Below are positions 23,961 to 33,120 of a DNA stretch of 64,000 nucleotides, piece by piece. The notes beneath the pieces are model-generated. The model searched no databases. It was not told the origin of the DNA and worked only from the letters and a program-made list of their open reading frames with translations. A program made the position numbers and the translations under genes. Where the stretch lies: positions 434,001 through 498,000 of the forward strand of contig JAIWZP010000016.1 in NCBI GenBank assembly GCA_025201375.1, in the 5' to 3' direction. The stretch comes from Gongronella butleri. Taxonomy: Eukaryota; Mucoromycota; Mucoromycetes; Mucorales; Cunninghamellaceae. How positions within the stretch are numbered: the stretch's first letter is position 1; every line of letters starts with the position of its first letter.

Positions 23961-25256
23961 AGCCCCGAAAGCGGTCCCATTAGAAGTGCCTATCCCTATT
24001 GCAAGTAAATCTGCAATAAAAATTGGGAATCGACTAGGCCGTTGTCGAGCAAATTGCGATTGCTTCAAAGATGGTTCAACACGTTAAAAGCTCCGGGGGT
24101 CGTGCTTTTCATTGTCGAGAAAAATGAATTTGAACATTTTCCAAATGTTTGATTGGATTTTAAAAGAACGTAAATAGCGCTCTTCATTGTCGGGCGTGCA
24201 AACAAATGGAAACTGACGTCCGAGCGTGTCGCTTTTGAATGGTACCAGTTTCACCGCGATCCATGAATAAATGGGGGGAATCAGAGCTGAATTTGTGAAA
24301 ATGCTGTGAATTTTGTCGTCTTGGAATAATTTTTGCTGCAAGATTTGAGCGGTAATTTGAGCGAAATTACCGAGTGCTTGAAATTCAGCAATTGACATAC
24401 ATTTAAAACGTTTTGCACGCGTCGTCGCTAGTGACGCCCTGCAAGGACACACCGATTCATCTTTAAAAAAAGGGGGGTCACTGGCATGCATTTGAATGTG
24501 ATGGGCGTGTTGAATCACTCTTATCTGCGTGCTGCTGCGGCAAAAAGGGGGTCCGAGAAGCAAGAAGCAAATGGATCATTTCGTCGTGTTCATGCCGCGC
24601 AAGATCGCGCGTGCCGGCCTAAAAAAGTTAATGACGCGCATATCATATGATTGTTATCACATTGAATCAATTTTACCTGCGCCAAAAGGAGGGTCCAAGG
24701 GGGAATCCAAGCAAGCAGAAGGGTCATTTATTGCATTGTGCACAGGTCACACGAAAACACATCGATACAGTATCATGTAAAAACGCAAGCTCGAGTAATT
24801 GAGAAAGGTAAACCCCGATGCGTGGGGTCCTAGTCGACATGAATTCCAATTTTTATGCTAGGGATATAAAAAATAGGATAGCTGGCCCTATACAGTAGCT
24901 AGTGCTCAAAATTTTTTTTTGGAAAGCATACTTATAATAAAGACGAGCGCGCTCATAAATCAGTGTCTATAAAAGTCACGCGAATTAGGAGGGCAAAATT
25001 GGACAACTCTCGGTTTTTCATTTCTTTTTTTTTTCTCTTCTCTGTCTCATTACAGATGACCTTATACACTATCGTAATATTATGCCACAATGACTTTTAA
25101 ACATATTATTGTCAGCAAAGGCAGATGAATTTGCAATTTCATGTCGCATAAGGCTTCCAAAGCACCCACATATCAATGCAAGTACACAGCACAAAAAAAA
25201 ATTGTCTTACTGTAATAACAAAATAAGTAAATTTTTTTATTATTATTTAACGCATA
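23961..25256. other. Region with an orphan open frame, 3' of CRP1
   Basis: On the minus strand 24084-24563 an open frame of about 159 codons includes a plausible globular-looking stretch (AEFQALGNFAQITAQ), but I find no start context, introns or family for it, so I do not call a gene. The rest is AT-rich with no visible feature. Confidence 0.3.
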
Positions 25257-26185
25257 TCAAATTGGCTGGCCGCATTCGTTATTGCGCTCGGTGCAATAGC
25301 TCTTGTCAGTACCAGGATGGCAGCATTTCATGGGTGATGATCCTCCGCGTCTCGTGGAACAGATAGCATCGCGGCTGCATCTTGTGGTATCCAGCGTTTC
25401 GCATTTCTTGCCCAAGGTGGTCACCAACGGGGGACAGCAACTTCCTGACCCAGTTCTGGAAGATGGCATATTACCTTCAGCCACACAATCCTTTCCTGGT
25501 CTCATTGGCTGGCAAATATTGTCAATGCAGTAGTCCCAAAGTCCAAAGCAATCGAGAACATTGCTGCATTTTGATCCTGTTTTCCCGCGATCTATGATAA
25601 AATAATATTTTGTCAGTTTTAAGTTGGTGTATTTGTAATTTTCAACTCACTAGGATCTGGACTTTCCATTTTCCTCAATTCACAAGGTTTGCCTGGTGCA
25701 AGTACTTCAAAAGGTGCACAGCATTTTTTAGGACCAGTAGTAGTGGAAGGCACGCTGCCTTCACCAACACATTCGAATCCTGGCCTAGGCGGTTGGCATT
25801 TTCCACCGTAGCAGCCATAGATATATGGCTCGTTAAGACACGATAACACACTGACGCAATCGATATAGCCTCCGGTTGCGCCGGCACCACCGTAAGGTGA
25901 GTTAGTACCAATTGAACCTTTTGTAGCACCACCCACAGAAGAAGAACTCGTAATTGAACCAAATCCACCTGCAGCGTCAGCTGTATTTCCATCCACAGAA
26001 GAAGAACTCGTAATTGAACCAAATCCACCTGCAGCGGCAGCTGTATTTCCATCCACAGAAGAAGAACTCGTAATTGAACCAAATCCACCTGCAGCGCCAG
26101 CTGTATTTCCACCCAAAGGAGAAGGATGCGCGACAACCAAGAGGGCACTCAGTGTAACTAAAATAGCTTGACAGGGTGCCTTCAT
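25257..26185 (-). CDS. Secreted cysteine-rich repeat protein CRP1
   Basis: Exons 25651-26185 and 25257-25591 give 289 residues. MKAPCQAILVTLSALLVVAHP looks like a signal peptide. A Gly/Ser/Ala linker follows with three near-identical 20-residue repeats (GGFGSITSSSS core). Then come cysteine modules: each has a short C..C pair, CYGGKCQPP or CIDNICQP, G..CV..G..PS, a CC pair and a final Cys. Module 1 is in exon 1, module 2 and a shorter third half-module in exon 2. The pattern suggests a compact disulfide-rich fold, but I do not recognise the family; effector, wall protein or defence peptide are all possible. The paralog CRP2 at 30594 has the same exon boundary. An upstream ATG at 26311 would bury the signal sequence, so 26185 is preferred. 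TATA box 51 nt upstream. Confidence 0.75.
25933..26112 (-). repeat. Three 60-bp tandem repeats in CRP1
   Basis: Three consecutive 60-bp units (25933-25992, 25993-26052, 26053-26112) that differ almost only at a single base in GCG(T/G/C)CAG. They encode the GGFGSITSSSSVDGNTA-type linker. Near-identity means recent expansion. Confidence 0.92.
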
Positions 26186-26235
26186 AATACCAATCAAATG
26201 AAGATCTTTCTGTGGAAAACTTGATGAATTCCAAG

Positions 26236-26243
26236 CTTTTATA
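26236..26243 (-). promoter_or_regulatory. TATA box of CRP1
   Basis: TATAAAAG on the minus strand, 51 nt before the CRP1 start codon; the same motif sits at identical spacing before CRP2. Confidence 0.65.
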
Positions 26244-27009
26244 TCCAAAATGACGTGGAGAACAGCCTGCCCTGCCCCTGCATTCACGCCATCCAACTTT
26301 GCCGACAGCAAGGGGTAAAGCTCTTGCTCCTTTTTCCACTTTGACGTTGGATTCCATCCACTTCATGTCTTTTGCTCCACAAGGTATGCGATGAGATCAG
26401 CAAGTGGCGCTCGTTTGTTACATCGACAACGCCCAAATGCAAGTGCCCCCTCTTTGCTGATCATAAAAATGTACTTCTTGCAATAACAATTCACAAGGGG
26501 GTGGTGGCATTTGCATAAAATCTTTAAATGCGGCGTCTTTGGAATCGTTCGTTTGTCGAGGAGTCGAAATACAAGTTAAAAAAAAGGAGGTGCACCACCA
26601 AATCTCTGTTCAACACTACCGGTACTGCGCCGCGTAGCATTGGAACCTATGCACGATGCCCCACAAAAAAAAAACCTGTATTTTCTACAAAAAAAGTAAA
26701 ATAAATGGGGTTTCCATTCTCGCCTTGCCTTTTTTAATTGTTTTCTAATGCTATTTTTCGGTGAGGTCACGCACATCAACTATGTTTGCATCTCTCGCTT
26801 TGCTCATCCGTAAACACCGTCGGAAATTGGTTACTTATAATGCTAATAGGCGCAATGGGTTGACTTGACTTGCAGGAATATCATGCAAGGCATTGTGCCC
26901 CTTTGCCGATTTTTATTGCATGACAGGGGCGTGCCGCACCTCTTGGAACCTTATGGATCCTCCCCCACAGAACAAAAACAGTCTCCTATTTGAATGTTCC
27001 CTTTTTTTT
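26244..27009. other. CRP1 upstream region
   Basis: About 700 bp related to the CRP2 upstream region (31520-32340). Shared segments include CTTTGCTGATCAT, AAAATGTACTTCTTGC and CTTTGGA.TCG. Minus-strand frames here are not supported as genes. The region would contain the CRP1 promoter and the divergent promoter of the membrane-protein copy. Confidence 0.5.
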
Positions 27010-27386
27010 TTGCACTTTGTCTTTTTTATCGCGCTCGTCCCCAATTCAATGCCGGAAATTTCCACCGCCCAGGGCATCGATCTCCTTTGTCTTTGTTACG
27101 GGCTTGCTTTGGTGCTTTTGCCGTGGACCTGTGGCAATCGTATTATTTTTCTTTTTTTCCCTCCCCCAATGTCCCATTTCTCAAACGTCCATTCACTGTG
27201 GGACAAAACTTGTTAAGGCACACACCACTGCATGCTTACACAAGGGGTGCGTCATCGCGGCCACAGCAGGCGCCAATAGATATAAATGAAAAGCACGCAG
27301 ATGATCAACATTGGTCGCTCACGTCATGAAGCTAGTTGGACGATCTCACCGTAGGACAAACGAGGCAACAGCAACGCCGCAGATGA

Positions 27387-27427
<41 letters not shown>

Positions 27428-28230
27428 GCCCATGCTCCTATCACAGGAGAAACGCATGACGGGCGTTTTGGCTGCATGATTGCGTTCCATGTTGCTGCTG
27501 TTGCCCCCGCATATTGCCCATTTCGGTACCTCCTTGCATTTCCTTTTTTGTACACGCCCATTGGCTAGCTCTGGACCACGCCCCGATTACGATCCATTGT
27601 ACCCTGAAGGGCTGTCATGGCCAGAAACTTGAAAATACAATAAAAAAAACCCCCCCTTGGGCATCACATTATCTTTCATATGACGATGTATTTTAATTCA
27701 ATTCCAAGTGCCGTACCTGAGGCAATAGAACTGTTGGCATCTTCGTGGCGCTTGTAGATGGCGAGCAATCCCGGTGTTTCATAAAAAAAAAAAAAAAAAA
27801 GACAAAATGTCAATTTTCTCGTGTTCCAACTATCTTGATGGCAAATTCATTTTGACCAATCTATGTATCTTTCTGCCTAGGTTCACTTTGTGTAAAGGCT
27901 CGAAACTACTGGTCGCGTTCCTACCAAGAAAACAAAAGACACCGAGAAAAAGTCACATTGGCCGTTTAAAACTTGCAGTTCCAAGCAGTGACGGGTCCCG
28001 TCAAAGTGATACGTATGTTTTGCTTCATCGATCTTGTTGAACACCACGTAATCACCTTGAGCGAGACGCACAAAAAAAGAATGAGAAATGCGCAATTGCC
28101 GCAAATTTATTGTATTTTGGTCATTTGTCCATCCTTTTACAATCTACTAGGAGCTCAGCTGCTTGTACCAATGATTCCACGCCTTGTCGATCAAAATGAG
28201 CCGACCCTTGGTGCATTGCGATGGCTGGAT
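27010..28230 (+). repeat. Segmental duplication unit D, copy 2
   Basis: Diverged copy of 21820-22990, in the same orientation and order, containing the degenerate membrane-protein gene and a 36-nt A run at 27388-27423 not found in copy 1. Confidence 0.75.
27049..27450 (+). pseudogene. Degenerate copy of the small membrane-protein gene
   Basis: Starts ATGCCGGAAATTTCCACC as in the parent, but bases are missing within the transmembrane codons, which shifts the frame. The donor after TGTGG is lost, and exon 2 has stop codons (TAAATGA, TGAAG). The terminal acceptor-like CTATCACAG is still visible. Lies 863 bp from the CRP1 start, in divergent orientation. Confidence 0.7.
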
Positions 28231-29560
28231 TGCGCGCAATTTATCATTTTCAAAATCATAGATTTTCCAAGGGGTACAGTGATGGCGGTTCGGCAAGCCC
28301 ACCTAGACAATTTTTGATTAGATGTTTGAAACCCATCCTAATAATTTTTTGCGGGCAAAATAATCACATGACCGGGACGGAAGCGAGGCCGCCGGTATAA
28401 TCCCACAATGTCTCCCGGGAAGACAATGTTTAGTGCAATTAAAAGTACTTTATAAACAAGGATGTGCTATAAAATAAAAGCTGATCTATCATACTAGACA
28501 CAAGCACCCAGACATGACCGACCTCCGAAGTGATGCCACCCAATTCCAGCCATTTTGGTCTGTTTAGGTGCTTTGGTCGAGTGACCGCTCTTGTTTCATC
28601 TTTTGTGCTATTGCATGCATCTTCTACCATAATCTCACTATTATTTATCTTATTATATTTATTCACTTTGTCTAGCTTTTTCTCTTTTTTTCTTCACACC
28701 ACCTCTTTGTTTCCCTTTTTTTTGATGAAACCTCTTTGACCACAGACCGGTGGTAAGTATTGAGATAACAAATCGTTTAAGTGCATTGAACTAACTTGAA
28801 ATAAAGGTCTTTTTATATATCATTAAAAAGGAATACGAACCAAAACCCGCCTTTTAACAAGAATCATATCATACAGTCGTGGATCGCAAAATATGGATCC
28901 CCAGATCGCCACGCCATTCAATCACATAGTAGACAACCATCTTTCACTGATAGAAATGCAATGAAAACCAGCGATATATTGGCTGATTGTCGCGTAAAAC
29001 GCGAAAAACTGCGATTTTTCATACCAAGACAAACTCAACGAGGATTGATCGCAGCGTCTTAAAAGTCATTTTATAAGAAAGAGCGCGACTTGAAGCGCGC
29101 ATAGACAATTGTGATCTTGGAAAAAAGTGATTTTTTGACCTTTTGACATGGTTTCAAAATCGTAGGCATTTTTCGACGCGTGAAAAACCGCGTCAGACGT
29201 CGAGTAACACGCGCCGGTTCCTAATCAAGTTCATGCATCTGGAATGTTTCATGCCAGCGGACAGGTCTGCGCGGCTCCATGAGTGAATTTTTCCAGTAAA
29301 AATTGCTGTTGAAATTTATACCCATTTCGCTCATTGCTCGCCAGCAAGCAAACTGATCTTGTTTTTATAGCATTTTCTTCATTTTCATCATGCATTGCAT
29401 CGTGTGTGCAAGTTTGGTAACATTTGAACGACTATTTCGATTTCTGCTCGGCAGCGCAAAGCCTTGCATTTGTCGCACCCAAATGACTTGTGACAGCAGA
29501 GCGTTTGTTCGGGATTTTTAGCTTGCCATTTCACATTATCATACAATTTGTCTTGCGACG
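28230..29560 (+). repeat. Dispersed repeat family R, copy R3 (interrupted)
   Basis: R sequence at 28230-28279 resumes at 28872 and continues to about 29560. It carries the GACGCGTGAAAAACCGCGTC core and GTGTGCAAGTTTGGT. The internal frame is broken by stops and indels. Confidence 0.75.
28280..28871. mobile_element. Solo-LTR-like insertion with 5-bp target duplication
   Basis: A 592-bp segment beginning TGATGG and ending ATATCA interrupts R3, flanked on both sides by TACAG (28275-28279 and 28872-28876). In copy R1 the same site reads TACAGTCGTGG without interruption. TG...CA ends, a 4-bp terminal inverted repeat (TGAT/ATCA) and a 5-bp duplication are the hallmarks of an LTR retrotransposon; no internal coding region is present. 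A TATAAAATAAAAG stretch lies near 28469. Orientation is unknown. Confidence 0.7.
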
Positions 29561-29689
29561 CAACAGTGCCTGGTTGTCCAGCTGCCGCCAATTTTTACTA
29601 AAATTAATAATTTAAAGATGATAGGCCCACAGATCCGCAGCACGATATTGCAGATCATTCTATTTTGATTTTCTTTTTTTTTACGGGCT

Positions 29690-30267
29690 CGCTGCGCCAT
29701 CTCGGATCTAGACGGCGCGTCTCGCGTCCAGCGGTCTTTGACGATTATGAAAGTAGCAAAATTAAGAGCATCTTGTCAATGAGCGATCAAAACACCCATG
29801 AATTCTTTTTTTTTTTAGGTGTCGTTGACATTGCTAACAACAGGCGCGACAATCTGATGTCCTTTCACGATTTGATTACCACTGAACGTTGGGAAACGCG
29901 CTGCTTGTCATTTTTTTGGCAATGACAAAAGCCAGCGCGTACAACCCACTCAAATGCTTCCATGCCTTGGGCCCAATCACCAAGCACAGTGAGTTCAAGA
30001 GCCATTTGGCTCGCAGCTTGCTTGACTACGTGGCGGAGCAGTCATCTGAAGAACAAGAAGCCGCCAGACAACTCACGACAAGATCAAACACACGAGAAAG
30101 ACACCGCTTGCCATCAATGGGCAAGCGTAATGGCCATGGAAAGCTCATTAGGCGCGTTTGCAAAACTTGCCATAGCCAGCGCACAGCCCATTATTGCTCG
30201 TGTAACCAAGCAAACGCGATGTGCGCGGGTTGCCACCACGAACATACCATTGAAGCTAATCAAGAAT
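29690..30267 (+). pseudogene. piggyBac-like (DDE_Tnp_1_7) transposase C-terminal relic
   Basis: Fragments read RRVSRPAVFDDYESSK, then after an interrupted stretch GVVDIANNRRDNLMSFHDL and TTERWETR, then AMTKASAYNPLKCFHALG and a C-terminal Cys-rich domain with CKTCHSQRTAHYCSC and CAGCHHEH. This order (RP...DYN..., GVD.AN.RRDN, Trp-Arg block, zinc-binding tail) is typical of piggyBac-family transposases. A frameshift lies in the T run near 29913. No catalytic N-terminal half is present, so the copy is inactive. Confidence 0.65.
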
Positions 30268-30593
30268 GAACAATTGCCAATTATTCTTCATCTTTATAGG
30301 TAACTTTCTAAAAAAATAAAAAAAAATAGAAGTCCGGCAGGGGCCGCTACAGTGCGTGATAAAGTGGCGGCCACACGTGGCCGCCATATTTTAGCCCTTT
30401 GACCGGCCATTTTCAGAGCCGATAAATAATGACATCTCCTTGTTACTTTTTTTTGTGAATGGGTGTGAGTCATGTTCTTAGTGAAGACTATCTTTTGTAA
30501 AAAGAAGAGATTTCAATCGCTTTTTATTGGAGAGGAAAATGATTTTGCGTGATCGGCCACATGTGGCCGCTGGACGCGATTACCACTTGTTGA
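30268..30593. other. Spacer with two related palindromes
   Basis: Two elements share the layout TGCGTGAT followed by a GC-rich palindrome: 30353-30385 (arms GGCGGCCAC and GTGGCCGCC) and 30546-30569 (CGGCCACATGTGGCCG). They lie 193 bp apart in the same orientation, between the transposase relic and the 3' end of CRP2. Confidence 0.6.
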
Positions 30594-31453
30594 TTAATAG
30601 CACTTATCCTTGTAATGTACGCAATAGCTCTTTTCAGTACCAGGTTTGCAACACTTGCCTAATTTTCCTAGGAATCTCCCGGTACAAATAGAATCGCGGT
30701 CGCATCTATTGGTATCCGGATAGTGGCATTTCACGCCCAAGGTGGTCGCAAGCGGGGGGCAGCAACTTCCTGAACCAGTTTTGGAAGTGGGCATATCACC
30801 TTCAGCCACACAATCCTTCCCTGCTTTCTTTGGCTGGCAAATATTGTCGATGCAGTAATCCCAAGTTCCGAAGCAATCGAGAACGCTGGAGCATTTGGAT
30901 CCCGTTTTCCCGCGATCTAAATAATATTTTGTTAGATTCAAGTCGAGGCGTTTGTAATTTTCAACTCACTAGGATCTTCAATTGGTGCTTCAATTTTCCT
31001 CAGCGAACATGGTTTGCCCGGTTCAAGTACTTCATAGGGTTCACAGCACTTCTTAGGACCGGAAGTAGTGGAAGGCACGCTGCCTCCAGCAACACAGTCG
31101 ATTCCTGGCCTAGGTGGTTGGCATTTTCCACCGTAGCAGTCATAGCCTGTGTCCAGACAACCTAACAAACTTTTGCAATCTTTATACTGATATTGATAAT
31201 CTCCGGTTGCACCTTCAACTGCGCCAAGACCTGTTGCACCTTCAACTGCGCCAACACCTGTTGCACCTTCACCTGCGCCAATATCAGGTGCGCCAAGACC
31301 AATTGCGCCAAGACCAATTGAGCCAAGACCAAATGAGCCAGCTGCAGATTCAACCTCGTTTACGATTGGACTCAACACGGGAAATTCCGCGACAACCAAG
31401 AGGGTGTTCAGAGTAACCAAGGTAACCAGAATAGATTGATGAAGAACCTTCAT
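30594..31453 (-). CDS. Secreted cysteine-rich repeat protein CRP2
   Basis: Exons 30970-31453 and 30594-30916 give 268 residues. It is paralogous to CRP1 with the same intron position. A hydrophobic leader (MKVLHQSILVTLVTLNTLLVV) is followed by a Gly/Ala linker built from short repeats (GLGAVEGATG and GLGAIG types) unlike the CRP1 linker. The cysteine modules then match CRP1 closely (CYGGKCQPPRPG, CCEPYEVLEPGKPC, CIDNICQPKKAGKDCVAEG, GSGSCCPP, KCCKPGTEKSYC). The modules are conserved while the linker is replaced, suggesting structural constraint on the cysteine part only. Function not recognised. TATA box 51 nt upstream; the whole 5' flank is duplicated at 32612. Confidence 0.75.
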
Positions 31454-31461
31454 ACTGGCAG

Positions 31462-31926
31462 TCAAATGAATAATTTTCGGAGGGAAACTTGAAAAGTGCC
31501 ATGCTTTTATATTCAAAATGACATGGAGGAGAGCCTGACCATCCCTGTGTTTACGCCGTCCAATTCGACTCAAAGGAGCAAGGCCCTGCCTTTTTTTTTT
31601 TTTTTTTTTACTATTCGCCGTTGGTTGCCATCCAGTCCGTGTCTTTTCTCCTCAATGTATACAATGAGATCAAAGAATAGCATAGCACTTTGTTTATCAG
31701 AAAAGGGGCAAATAAGGTGCCATGAAAATAAGCGTTTTGCGCAAACACTCTGCAAGGGGTTAGTGTTGCACATGAGCTCCTTGAAGACAAAGTGCCAATC
31801 ATTAAAAGGACGATCATTTGTTAGTCCGGCATGGCCCAAATGCACGCGCTCCTTCTTTGCTGATCATGAAAATGTACTTCTTGCGCAAACAATCTGTAAG
31901 GGGCGCCTGTCGCATATAACATTTTT
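31462..31926. repeat. 465-bp direct repeat, copy 1 (CRP2 promoter side)
   Basis: Begins 9 nt upstream of the CRP2 start codon (TCAAATGAATAATTTTCGG) and ends at ATAACATTTTT. It is nearly identical to 32612-33076, with only a handful of substitutions and compensating single-base indels in A/T runs. Confidence 0.92.
31504..31511 (-). promoter_or_regulatory. TATA box of CRP2
   Basis: TATAAAAG on the minus strand, 51 nt before the start codon, inside the 465-bp duplicated segment. Confidence 0.65.
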
Positions 31927-32407
31927 AAATGCGCGTCTTTGGAGTCGCTCCTTTGTTAAGGAATCAAGTAATAAGTTAAAAAAAGTAGACACACCACGTA
32001 TCATTGGAGCTTATTCACGATTGCCCACATAAAAAAAAAAATGGAGTTCCCTTATTCGCTTTGCCTTTTCCAAATTGATTTTATAAATTCCTTGCAAGTT
32101 TTCTGATGCTATTGTTCGACGAGGCAACGCACATCATCCATGTTTGCGTCCTTCGCTTTGCTCATCTGCAAGCGCCAACCGATATCGACTACAAAGTACG
32201 TGGAACCAAACAGCAATGGACATACCTTGTTTTAAAAATCTACCACGCAAGGAAATGTGTACCATCGACAATGTTGTTCGCATATCGGGGGCGCTCCGCA
32301 TCTCTCAGGACCTTATGGATCCTCCTGCAGAACAAAACACTCTCCTATTTGAATCGTCCTTGTTTTTTCGCATCTTTCTCATTTTTTATGGCATTCTCCC
32401 CAATTCG

Positions 32408-32510
32408 ATGCTTGGAATTCTCACCATCCAGCTGGGCATCATCGTATCGATAATCTCCTCAGTCTTTTTAAAGCGGCTGGCTTTGATGCTTTTGCTGTGG
32501 GATCGCCTGT
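32408..32510 (+). pseudogene. Exon-1 relic of the small membrane-protein gene
   Basis: ATGCTTGGAATTCTCACCATCC followed by CAGCTGGGCATCATCGT reproduces the parent first exon (MPEISTVQLGIIVS becomes MLGILTIQLGIIVS), but the reading drifts after SSVF, the splice donor is missing and exon 2 is absent. Lies 954 bp from the CRP2 start, divergent. Confidence 0.6.
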
Positions 32511-32611
32511 GGTGGCGTTTTTTTTTTTTCCTTTTCTCTTCCTTTTTCCCTTCCCTGCTTTCCCCATTTTGCCTCTCTCCCCACCGTTTTTCCCGTTGAT
32601 CATATGCATTT

Positions 32612-33076
32612 TCAAATGAATAATTTTCGGAGGGAAACTTGAAAAGTGCCATGCTTTTATATTCAAAATGACGTGGAGGAGAGCCTGACCATCCCTGTGT
32701 TTACGCCGTCCAATTCGACTCAAAAGGAGCAAGGCCCTGCCTTTTTTTTTTTTTTTTTTACTATTCGCCGTTGGTTGCCATCCAGTCCGTGTCTTTTCTC
32801 CTCAATGTATACAATGAGATCAAAGAATAGCATAGCACTTTGTTTATCAGAAAAGGGGCAAATAAGGTGCCATGAAAATAAGCGTTTTGCGCAAACACTC
32901 TGCAAGGGGTTAGTGTTGCACATGAGCTCCTTGAAGACAAAGTGCCAATCATTAAAATGACGATCATTTGTTAGTTCGGCATGGCCCAAATGCACGCGCT
33001 CCGTCTTTGCTGATCATGAAAATGTACTTCTTGCGCAAACAATCTGTAAGGGGCGCCTGTCGCGTATAACATTTTT
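32612..33076. repeat. 465-bp direct repeat, copy 2 (orphan CRP promoter)
   Basis: Second copy of 31462-31926 at a constant offset of 1150 bp. It includes the CRP TATA box (32654-32661), but no CRP coding sequence adjoins it; its right end joins repeat R directly. Confidence 0.92.
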
Positions 33077-33120
33077 CATTTTCCAAGGGGTGTAGTCGAG
33101 GATTTGAAAAGCGCAAAATT
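33077..33120 (+). repeat. Dispersed repeat family R, copy R5, left part
   Basis: CATTTTCCAAGGGGTGTAGT through TTGAAAAGCGCAAAATTT, matching the start of the R family; cut by the LINE insertion. Confidence 0.6.

Noticed and set aside
24084..24563. 159-codon minus-strand frame near CRP1
   Set aside because: The most protein-like orphan frame in the island, but there is no clear start codon, intron or family, and it lies beside degenerate repeats; noted only as a region comment.
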